From CAYJAZ01 sp964368455 (GTDB lineage Bacteria; Desulfobacterota; Desulfovibrionia; Desulfovibrionales; Desulfovibrionaceae), in contig CAYJAZ010000006.1 of assembly GCA_964368455.1 (NCBI GenBank), positions 1 to 64,000 on the forward strand: a stretch of DNA of 64,000 nucleotides, in the 5' to 3' direction. Under the pieces are notes generated by a model that was not told where the DNA came from, ran no database searches, and saw nothing but the letters and a program-made list of their open reading frames with translations. The stretch's first letter is position 1. Each line of letters begins with the position of its first letter. This document shows positions 1-6,910 of the stretch, piece by piece. The position numbers and the translations under genes were made by a program.

Positions 1-990
1 AGGCAAAAAATAGAACAAGCAGAACAGGCAAGTAAGCTTGCAAATGAACAAATGCTGACTTCTGAAGAGGCAAGAAAAGAAAGCGATGAGCAACAAGTGA
101 AAATAAGAGAAATCCTTGATGCTATATTTAATTCGTCTAAAGGTGCAGCAGATATTTCACTTGCCCTCAACGACGCTATTAAGCAGCTCAATTCAGAAAA
201 CCATGCAATAAAACAAGGCACAGTTGAACAAATACAGCAAATAGATGCTACAAGTGCTGCTTTGGATATGATGGTTGGAACTTTCAATAAAATCATGCTC
301 TTAACAGAAGAAGCAGCTCTAAAAGAAGATAAATCAAGAGAAATTGCCCTTGAAGGCGAAGAAAAGGTAAAGGCAGTTATTGAAGCAAATGAACAAGTAA
401 CTGATAATGCTAATAATATGCGTTCTGCTATGAATGAATTACATAATCAAACAATAGGCATTAGTAATATTGTTGATACAATTTCAGATATTGCAGATCA
501 AACAAACCTTCTTGCCCTAAATGCAGCTATTGAAGCGGCAAGAGCAGGTGAGAGCGGAAGAGGTTTTGCTGTTGTTGCAGATGAAGTTCGTAAACTTGCA
601 GAAAAAACAATGCTTGCAACAAAAGATGTAAGCATTGCGATCACTCAAGTGCAAGGCGCATCTGAAAGAAATGAAGCAAATATGGATAAAACATATTCTT
701 CGGTGAATAAAGCAACAGAACTTGCAAACGAAGCTGGCGAAGCACTTAAATCTATTGTTTCTTTGACAAAAGAAAATGCAGAACAAGTTCGTGGCATTGC
801 AGAATCTGTTTCTAGCCTATCAGGAGACAGTGCAAATATCTCACAAGCAATCAAATCAGCAGCACAAATAACCGAACAAACTGCTGATGGAATAAATATT
901 TCGTCACAAATTTCCGAAAATCTAATCAATCAGGCTAAAAAACTTGACGATGTGATAATAAGCTTACAAAAAACTTCTGATTTGCAATAG
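1..990 (+). CDS. Methyl-accepting chemotaxis protein, C-terminal part (5' truncated by window)
   Basis: The reading frame is open from base 1, so the gene begins outside the window. What remains is the cytoplasmic signalling half of a chemoreceptor: long heptad-rich helices flank the hairpin tip, which has the family signature around positions 490-620 (DQTNLLALNAAIEAARAGE, then GRGFAVVADEVRKLAEK). This part binds CheA and CheW and carries the methylation helices. No ligand domain is visible, so the signal is unknown. The C-terminus has no CheR-docking pentapeptide. The family assignment is certain. Confidence 0.96.
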   Translation, partial: RQKIEQAEQASKLANEQMLTSEEARKESDEQQVKIREILDAIFNSSKGAADISLALNDAIKQLNSENHAIKQGTVEQIQQIDATSAALDMMVGTFNKIMLLTEEAALKEDKSREIALEGEEKVKAVIEANEQVTDNANNMRSAMNELHNQTIGISNIVDTISDIADQTNLLALNAAIEAARAGESGRGFAVVADEVRKLAEKTMLATKDVSIAITQVQGASERNEANMDKTYSSVNKATELANEAGEALKSIVSLTKENAEQVRGIAESVSSLSGDSANISQAIKSAAQITEQTADGINISSQISENLINQAKKLDDVIISLQKTSDLQ

Positions 991-1031
991 AGATGTTGTA
1001 AAGTTGTAAATAGGTTAAAATCTTGATGAAG

Positions 1032-1095
1032 CAGAGGAGTTTTTACTGTAGAAATCTTTATTTGTAATAGTTTAGATTTGATCTACAGTCCTCTG
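1032..1095 (+). terminator. Bulged hairpin downstream of chemoreceptor gene
   Basis: CAGAGGA (1032-1038) and CTGTAGA (1046-1052) pair with TCTACAG (1082-1088) and TCCTCTG (1089-1095), with a 7-nt bulge on the left arm. It lies 42 bases after the stop codon. No clear U-tract follows, so it may be an RNA 3'-end stabiliser rather than a classical terminator. Nothing else recognisable lies between it and the repeats starting at 1284. Confidence 0.4.
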
Positions 1096-1283
1096 TGTTT
1101 TGAGCTGTTTTGTGTGGATAAATCCTGTTACATTTAGGTATCTAACTTTTTCAACTCATAAAACCTTTCTCTCTCAAAGCTTTTCTTATCAATGAAGGTT
1201 TGATAAATGTCTTCTTTAAGCCCTTTTTTATAAATTTTTTAGAAAAAAACATTATTTATTGGGTGGTTACGATGAAAAAACAT

Positions 1284-1612
1284 TTTCCACAGAAACATAG
1301 ATAAAAAAATAATTCGTTTCAAAAGGCTTGAGAGTAAACGGAAAGATGAATATTTTTTATTTTCACAGAAACATTTTGATTTTTCCACAGAAACAATTAA
1401 GTTGGCATGCTTTTTGACTTTATTTTTCCACAGAAACATTTTGAGTATTTCCACAGAAACTCAATGCTTATTTCCACAGAAACATGGCCGTTTTTGGCAC
1501 TTTTTCGTTTTTTAAAGATGTTTCTGTGGAAATGTTGCTGTAAATTGTTGTTTTTATAGTAGAAAATGCTTTTAAAAAATATTAAATTCCACAGAAACTT
1601 TTCCACAGTAAC
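1284..1612. repeat. Repeat family A: nine copies of TTTCCACAGAAAC
   Basis: The 13-mer TTTCCACAGAAAC or a one-base variant starts at 1284, 1361 (one base shorter), 1382, 1425, 1448, 1471, 1586 and 1600, and occurs inverted at 1520-1532. Copies are irregularly spaced in AT-rich DNA. TTTTCCACA within several copies is close to the DnaA-box consensus TTATCCACA; the core also has TTTC/GAAA symmetry. Open frames on the minus strand across this block are translations of the repeats, not genes. It may be an origin of replication, of the chromosome or of an integrated element, or a regulator-binding array. Confidence 0.75.
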
Positions 1613-1698
1613 GTACATTTTTTATGTTTTTTCGATGAAAAAAAAGCATCATTTTTTTAGAAGAAAAATTTAACATTTTACGTGTAAATATTTTTTCA

Positions 1699-2045
1699 AT
1701 CACAATCAAATTGAATAAAAAAACAAGTAAATTTAATAAAAAACAGTATTTTTATATGCCATCACAACTAAGTTGAATAAGTATCAATTAGGTTGAGTTT
1801 TCATCACAACTAAGTTGCTTGTTTTTGTGTGTTCAAAAAACAACATAATTGCTAGTTTTCTCATCACAAACAGATTGAATAAATCACAACTCAACTGAAT
1901 AAGAAGTAATCAACTTGATTGGATACTAAAATCGGACAAAAAGAGCCATTTTAGACACGCAATAGCATTGGATGGGAATGATATTGGAGAAATATGATTA
2001 CACCCCAACCAAATTGGACGACAGCAATCACAATCGACTTGATGC
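1699..2045. repeat. Repeat family B: 20-bp CAA..TTG dyad repeats
   Basis: Consensus ATCACAACTAAGTTGAATAA. Copies start at about 1699, 1761, 1783 (degenerate), 1803, 1863 and 1883, with a further one at 2027 inside the neighbouring ORF remnant. The copies at 1863 and 1883 abut exactly. The core CAACTAAGTTG is a near-perfect palindrome, as expected of a dimeric protein's site. Spacing is irregular, so this is not a CRISPR array. The position between family A and the 32-bp repeats suggests a replication or partition region. Confidence 0.7.
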
Positions 2046-2246
2046 AAGCACAAACTGTAGTAATCTATAGCTTCAAAAGTTGTTGATAATAGTTTTTCTT
2101 TACCAATAATATTCCCAAGAGTAGCATCTAGCTTATTCAAATTTCTTGATGCTGGAATTACAAACAATAATCCTTTTTTGTTTGTGTTTTGTGACGATAT
2201 ATCAATAAAATAGTCAAACTCTTTTTTATGTTTTATAGTTCTTTCT
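1910..2246 (-). pseudogene. Possible remnant of an unrecognised gene
   Basis: A minus-strand frame is open from about 2246 to 1910. Its upper part (about 2246-2060) has a protein-like composition, including a hydrophobic stretch LLFVIPASRNL, but there is no start codon with a ribosome binding site. The frame begins right at the edge of the 32-bp repeats. The lower part overlaps repeat family B. I do not recognise a family. It could be the end of a replication or mobilisation gene truncated by rearrangement, or a chance open frame. Confidence 0.25.
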
Positions 2247-2363
2247 TAGAAAACATTATAATACAATTTTATATAAAGATAGCTTTCTAAGTAAACAGCT
2301 TTATATAAAGCTAGCTTTCTAACTAAACAATTTAATATGAAGTTAACTTTCTAATTATATAGT
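2241..2363. repeat. Repeat family C: 32-bp tandem iteron-like array
   Basis: Three head-to-tail 32-bp units lie at 2268-2299, 2300-2331 and 2332-2363, preceded by a partial unit at about 2241-2257. The first two units differ at only a few positions and the third is more diverged. The most conserved block is AGCTTTCTAA(g/c)TAAACA. A 32-bp period is close to three helical turns, which would place every unit on the same face of the DNA, as in plasmid iterons and partition sites. No replication initiator gene is visible nearby. Confidence 0.75.
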
Positions 2364-2539
2364 TTGCATTAGTTTAAAACCAAGTCCTACAGTGTTAGTT
2401 TGCAAAACGATGATTCTCTGTTTCATTGAGTTTGCAAAAACAATATATAAAACGGTACAACTCAAGGATAATCCTCATGAGTATGATGAGACAAACAGTT
2501 GTAAAACGCAAGTTAGGATTATTGAATTTTCATATTAGC

Positions 2540-2567
2540 TTGAATAAACGGGTGTATACCCTATAAT
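2540..2567 (+). promoter_or_regulatory. Promoter-like element with dyad in the spacer
   Basis: TTGAAT (2540-2545), a 16-bp spacer and TATAAT (2562-2567). The spacer contains GGGTGTATACCC, an almost perfect palindrome, so a repressor or MerR-like activator could bind between the hexamers. No start codon with a ribosome binding site follows before the next promoter at 2628, so any transcript would start as a leader or small RNA. Confidence 0.4.
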
Positions 2568-2627
2568 CGTGGTGAAACAGTACGTGGGTAAGGAATAGGG
2601 GATAGCAAGCAAATTGAGGTTTATTTT

Positions 2628-2657
2628 TTGACAATTATCTTGAAATTGTTATATACT
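2628..2657 (+). promoter_or_regulatory. Promoter with overlapping dyad, upstream of the 97-aa ORF
   Basis: TTGACA (2628-2633) and TATACT (2652-2657), 18-bp spacer. The inverted repeat ACAATT (2631-2636) / AATTGT (2644-2649) overlaps the -35 region, typical of autorepression. A similar -35/dyad arrangement occurs at 9016-9034 in front of the doc operon. Confidence 0.55.
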
Positions 2658-2676
2658 ATAATAGAGAGGTGTAACA

Positions 2677-2970
2677 ATGTTTAGTAAATTAGAAAATGAT
2701 ACATTTATCAATAAAATCAAGAAGAAATTGATTCCACATATTCAAAAGAATAATATCCAATTGTCCAATTTTGATATGATTATTCTTGAAAAACTTCTTA
2801 ATGCAGACTTTTCTATAACATTAGAAGAATATATAGAGCTGAATAAGAAGATTGAATATATTGATGGTGCTGAAAGACTTATCCCAGAAAAAAGTCTATT
2901 TTCTAAAAACACTATGACTCAAGAAAAAGCAAATTTTCTTTTAGATTTAGCTAAAACTGGAAAGATATGA
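2677..2970 (+). CDS. Hypothetical 97-aa protein, possible antitoxin
   Basis: Starts at an ATG behind GAGAGGTG and a good promoter, so it is likely a real gene. The product is small, Lys/Glu/Ile-rich and predicted helical, with no signal peptide or membrane segment. I do not recognise the family. Its stop overlaps the next ATG by four bases (ATGA at 2967-2970), and a dyad covers its promoter; both are typical of an antitoxin preceding a toxin. The following ORF is truncated, so if this was a toxin-antitoxin pair only the antitoxin survives. Function is inferred from layout only. Confidence 0.55.
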   Translation: MFSKLENDTFINKIKKKLIPHIQKNNIQLSNFDMIILEKLLNADFSITLEEYIELNKKIEYIDGAERLIPEKSLFSKNTMTQEKANFLLDLAKTGKI

Positions 2971-3032
2971 ACAAAGAAAATCTAAATATTATCAACTTTG
3001 TTGTTTATATTTTAATTGAGCCTCTGAAATAA
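2967..3032 (+). pseudogene. Truncated 21-codon ORF coupled to the 97-aa gene
   Basis: ATG at 2967 overlaps the upstream stop codon (ATGA), a classical translational-coupling junction. The frame closes at TAA 3030-3032, inside the left arm of an inverted repeat (3018-3063). The natural continuation appears to have been lost at that inverted repeat. Probably the 5' stub of a partner gene, possibly a toxin. Confidence 0.35.
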
Positions 3033-3727
3033 AGTCTGTAAATTGAGTTTATTTCACAGGCTCTAGCTTTTTTTGAGAATACGTTTAATTCGCCTTTTCT
3101 ACAAGAAACTTTGGCAATTAAAAAAGATTTAGACAGTGAGTAAGTAGCAGTTCTCAACAAAGATGTGATTAAAAATTCAACAAAATAACTAAGCTGTAAT
3201 AAACCTTCGGAAAGGCGAATTTCTCTAATTTTTTTAAGCTGACGCTCAAAATAATCATTTGTAAGAATTGTTTCACCATTTTTCAAGCGTTCAACGTCCA
3301 TTGTCTAAGCTTGAATGGTGTAATCTTTTACAATAGCATTAACCCACTTACGAAATTGAACAGCCCTTTCGTTATTAACTTTGAAACCAACAGCAATAAT
3401 CATCTGTAGATTATAGTGTACTACTTCACGAGAAACTTTTCTTTCTCCCTCATTTTGAACTATTAAGTGTTTCTTAATAGTTGAAATTTCATCAAGCTCA
3501 TTGTCTGCATAGACTTTCTTAATATGCTGATTGATTGTAGGAACTGAAACGTCATAAAGTGAAGCCAACATTTTTTGCGTAAGCCAAATGTTTTCATCTT
3601 CATAACGCATTTCTACGCTCGATTGCACATCTCCTACGGCAGAAATATAGGTGAGATATTCAGCGGCTGAAGATCTTAGCGTTGTCTCATTTTTTTTTAT
3701 TTTATTATTATTAGTTTTTTCTTGCAA
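3005..3727 (-). pseudogene. Broken rhuM-family gene
   Basis: From 3727 (TTG start) the frame matches the RhuM/Fic-associated 'virulence protein RhuM' family: IWLTQKMLASLYDVS, then INQHIKKVYADNEL, then VGFKVNNERAVQFRKW. The frame stops at TAG (3307-3305), where family members have Trp (TGG), and resumes in the same frame with DVERLKNGE and DYFERQLKKIREIR to about 3206. Downstream the sequence no longer resembles the family and its normal C-terminus is missing. So it has one nonsense mutation plus loss of the 3' end. It is the last gene of the leftward operon beginning at 8719. Confidence 0.75.
3018..3063. repeat. Inverted repeat at a breakpoint, terminator-like
   Basis: GAGCCTCTGAAATAAA (3018-3033) pairs with TTTATTTCACAGGCTC (3048-3063) with one mismatch and a 14-nt loop, followed by a T-run. 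The repeat separates two truncated genes, the stub at 2967 and rhuM on the other strand, so it may be a transposon end or scar. It could also end transcription from the left. Confidence 0.5.
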
Positions 3728-3744
3728 TAATTTCTTTTTTATTT

Positions 3745-5514
3745 CTATTGCATAGGCAAAATGTTTGTATTCTTCAATTCTTCAATTTTTCTTTTATAAA
3801 ATACAATTTGCTTCATGTATTCAGCTAGTTGCTGATAATGTTTTTCGATGTTTTCAAGTTCCCAAAGTTCTTTGTTGTTATCTATATCCTCTTTTGGAAG
3901 TGTTATTGGTAATTCTCTAATTGTTTTGAGATTTATGGAAAGAACACTTGATCCTGTGGCTTTGCTGCAAAGCATTTCTTGCGTGTTTTTTTCTTGTAAA
4001 AAATGAAAAAGCCAAAGTGGATTGATTTTATCCTTCTTTGCTCGCACTATTACTAGCGAAGTGCTACAAACGGCATCGATCGAAATAAAATTATCTTTTT
4101 CTAAAGGATCTTCGTTTAGAGCTAAATCAACAAAGGCAACTTTTCCTATAGTTGCACGGCTACCCTTAAACGCAAGTACGATATCATTGTCTTTGAGAGT
4201 GTATTTTTCTGCTTGATGTTCGTGCAATTGCATTTGTACAAAGTCGCTATGGTCAAAAATCAAGAAATTTGAAAGAGGATCAATGTCTTTTAGACTGATA
4301 TCTCTATAAATTGTACCATAAGCATCAATTGTTTTTATTTTATCTTTATCAAGCCCTTTAATGCTTGTTCGAGCTTCTTGGCAACGTATTACTTCAGCAA
4401 TATCTGAGAGGGTAGTCTTGTTTAGACTTTCATCATTTTTGCTTCTATGTTCGGTAATATAAAGCAAGGGACTGATTTTATGAGATGGATTTACTAAAAT
4501 TTCGCCAAGAGGCACGTCAAGACTTGTTATTTTTTCGTATTTTTCACTATAGGATTTATACAGTTGTCCTTTTGGTGCCCAAGGAAAACTTTCTTTATTG
4601 ATGATATTACCAAAAATTTCTTGTAAGTAGCCATCGTTGAATCTATGGATAACAGAATCGTTTACAATGCCTTCGCAATCTAAATCAAGATAGACTTGGG
4701 ATACACATTCTTTATTAAAAGTATTCAAATCTACCATTCTTATGGATTGTGTTTTTGTTTTATTTAAAATTAATGCAGCAGGGTAGTTTTTATTTCCCTC
4801 TCTTTGTGGAAGTGGCAATTGTATTACAGTGTCAAGTAGGCATCGTTTGATTAGATCAAAGCGTAAATCTTTGTATTCTGCTGAAGCTAAGAAATTCCAT
4901 GAAGTAAAAACTATGCCTGCTTCGTATTTTTCTAATTGTTCAAAAATGGTATTGTCAATAGTTGTGTGTGGTAGAGGGAATTGCGTGAGTGCAATACCTT
5001 TGTTTTTCAATGTTTTTTTAAGAGAAAAATTCCATTTTTCAGGATTTTTTTGATTATTATCTAAAAGATACTGCTTTACAGCTAAAGAAATTTCATTTTG
5101 ATCTTCAACAATAATTTCATTGATTTCGTGTGAGATAAGCAAAACAATTGGCAAAAGTTCAATGTTTTTGATATGGAGTTTTGCTTCTTTATGCTTTCTT
5201 ATTTGTCCTCTTAATGCATGTGACATTAACACACAAAGTGAGGGAGCAGGAAAGAAATGTTGATAGCGAGTGCGAAGAGACATGAGAATATAGAAAAGCA
5301 TTGTCTCAGAGCAAATATCATAGTGTTTGAAATTTCGCTCGATAGCCTTAGAGAGAATAGTGTCGTATTCATGTCTATTTTCTTTATATTTTTGAAGAAT
5401 AAAAGCAATGGCTTGGGCAAGAGAAGCAGAATTAGGAATACTATCAAGAAGAGCTTGTGTTGCTGACTTGAAATCTTTAAAACTTACTTTATCGTAAATG
5501 GTGAGGTAATCCAA
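3745..5514 (-). CDS. Type I restriction HsdM/HsdS-like fusion protein, probably catalytically inactive
   Basis: Start TTG at 5514, preceded by GGAG at 7-base spacing; 589 aa. The middle (residues about 195-255) resembles the post-catalytic part of HsdM, including AGIVFTSWNFL and VIQLPLPQREGNKNYPAALIL. The end (about 500-589) resembles an HsdS target-recognition half-domain, with TGSSVLSINLKTIRELPI followed by a helical tail. I cannot find an SAM-binding FxGxG motif or an NPP(F/Y/W) catalytic motif. It is therefore more likely a DNA-recognition protein derived from a modification subunit than a methylase. It lies 100 bases downstream of the AbiEii-like gene in an operon headed by a VirD4-like ATPase. 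No HsdR is present. Confidence 0.6.
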   Translation of the reverse strand: MDYLTIYDKVSFKDFKSATQALLDSIPNSASLAQAIAFILQKYKENRHEYDTILSKAIERNFKHYDICSETMLFYILMSLRTRYQHFFPAPSLCVLMSHALRGQIRKHKEAKLHIKNIELLPIVLLISHEINEIIVEDQNEISLAVKQYLLDNNQKNPEKWNFSLKKTLKNKGIALTQFPLPHTTIDNTIFEQLEKYEAGIVFTSWNFLASAEYKDLRFDLIKRCLLDTVIQLPLPQREGNKNYPAALILNKTKTQSIRMVDLNTFNKECVSQVYLDLDCEGIVNDSVIHRFNDGYLQEIFGNIINKESFPWAPKGQLYKSYSEKYEKITSLDVPLGEILVNPSHKISPLLYITEHRSKNDESLNKTTLSDIAEVIRCQEARTSIKGLDKDKIKTIDAYGTIYRDISLKDIDPLSNFLIFDHSDFVQMQLHEHQAEKYTLKDNDIVLAFKGSRATIGKVAFVDLALNEDPLEKDNFISIDAVCSTSLVIVRAKKDKINPLWLFHFLQEKNTQEMLCSKATGSSVLSINLKTIRELPITLPKEDIDNNKELWELENIEKHYQQLAEYMKQIVFYKRKIEELKNTNILPMQ

Positions 5515-5614
5515 TTTAATACTCCAAATATATCATTTAATGAAATTCTCTTTGCTCTCTAGTGTTCTTTACTATACACAGAAGAGAGCAAAGAATCAAA
5601 TAACTTCTTTCTGC

Positions 5615-6874
5615 TTACTTGCAGTATGTCGCGACTAGTTTTGTTAGCACAGATTTGTTGTGTGCAATTTCTTTTTCAAGCCTGCCAATTTCCTTATCAG
5701 GCATATTCAATCTATCTCTAGCAATATTTACTTTAAAGATAAGTAGATCTTGAATTTTTTTCCACACTGCTCTAAACTCCTTAACAACTATGTTTTTATT
5801 GAGAATTGGGCATTCTTCGTTTTCTATAATTTGAGCAAAATCATCGATGCCTTCTTCTCGTAAAAATTCTTCTATTTCATCAAAATATCTTGATTTATAA
5901 TTTGCTAAGAGGCAAAGAGAATAGATAGATTCAAGACTATCAAGATTATTTTTTATCATTGCTTTAAGTAATTTGAATTGATGTTCAAAGCAAAGGTAAG
6001 GTATGTTGTTGTCATCCGTTTTTCGAGCTGCTCTAAAAAAGCTTTCATAGAAAACAGAGGAATCGAGAGTAAGGTTTTTGTTTTGAGGAAAGATTTCTTG
6101 CAAAATAATTTCGTGATCTTCCATAGAAAAATCTAATGTAAAGAGTGCGTATTTTGCACTATTTTTTAAAGAGGAAAAAGTGAGTTTGAAATCGTATTTT
6201 TTACAAAAATAATTGATAGTTTCTTCTAAATCTTCTTTTTTTACAAAAAGATCTATTTTTTTTACTTCCAGAGGAAATGAGTAGAAGGATTTTAAGGCAA
6301 AAGCTCCTACAAAAGCAAAAGTATGCCCCCAATTTTCACGCATGAATTTGCCTAAAAACCTTGCAAGCTCAATCTTCCAAAGTGGGAGTATGGCATCTTC
6401 GTCTGTCTTGCTATACAGAAACTTTGCCCAAGTTAAAGCACTTTCTTGGCAAATAGAAGTTTTAATCTTATCAAAATGACTGTGATTTTTTAAAAGCCAT
6501 ACTTGTTCAAAGAATTCTTCCTTACTTTTTTCATCAGAAAGAAGTTTTTGAAAAATATCAACTCCTTTAAAATCTATATCTTTTTCAAGCAATTCAAGCA
6601 TGATACGTTTGTTGTTCGCACTGTTGTAGGTGCGATTAAACCCTAATTCTTCAACAAAGACATCTCTTTCAATGCCATAATCTAAAAAAATTGATTCAGC
6701 ACTTTCACTATGTAAAATAGTTTGATTGTCATTGAATTGATCAAATATTTTTTTAGAATTGTCTGTTTGTGTTGAAAACCTTGTGCGACGTGAATTATTG
6801 TTAGCTAAAACAATATTGTCACCTTCAGAAGTGAATGTTTGTAAAAATGATTTTAAGTTTATAATATATTCCAT
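5615..6874 (-). CDS. AbiEii/nucleotidyltransferase-like protein (weak)
   Basis: 419 aa, starting at ATG 6874 behind a GGGGG stretch. The central segment VGAFAL (residues 189-194) followed by KKIDLF (205-210) resembles the VGGTAL...DIDLF core of AbiEii-type nucleotidyltransferases, but the second acidic residue is weak. The N-terminal 180 residues and the helical C-terminus are unfamiliar. AbiEii proteins are toxins that act by nucleotide transfer to tRNA; whether this protein retains activity cannot be judged by eye. It is the middle gene of a three-gene operon, 36 bases after the ATPase gene. Family assignment is tentative. Confidence 0.45.
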   Translation of the reverse strand: MEYIINLKSFLQTFTSEGDNIVLANNNSRRTRFSTQTDNSKKIFDQFNDNQTILHSESAESIFLDYGIERDVFVEELGFNRTYNSANNKRIMLELLEKDIDFKGVDIFQKLLSDEKSKEEFFEQVWLLKNHSHFDKIKTSICQESALTWAKFLYSKTDEDAILPLWKIELARFLGKFMRENWGHTFAFVGAFALKSFYSFPLEVKKIDLFVKKEDLEETINYFCKKYDFKLTFSSLKNSAKYALFTLDFSMEDHEIILQEIFPQNKNLTLDSSVFYESFFRAARKTDDNNIPYLCFEHQFKLLKAMIKNNLDSLESIYSLCLLANYKSRYFDEIEEFLREEGIDDFAQIIENEECPILNKNIVVKEFRAVWKKIQDLLIFKVNIARDRLNMPDKEIGRLEKEIAHNKSVLTKLVATYCK

Positions 6875-6910
6875 AATGCCCCCGTTCTAGAGTGTTTTTT
6901 TTATGATATT

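Noticed and set aside
1239..1618. Minus-strand ORFs of about 70 codons across the TTTCCACAGAAAC array
   Set aside because: The translations are made of the repeat itself (VSVE/FLWK-type strings), with no ribosome binding site; they are shadows of the repeats.
1699..2363. CRISPR array
   Set aside because: Copies are irregularly spaced or directly abutting, repeats are degenerate, there are no uniform spacers and no cas genes.
3305..3307. Readthrough (for example pyrrolysine) of the TAG in rhuM
   Set aside because: The position is normally Trp, one base change explains it, and the downstream part is also truncated, so gene decay is simpler.
3745..5514. Active type I restriction-modification system
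   Set aside because: No HsdR is present and the methylase catalytic motifs are not visible.
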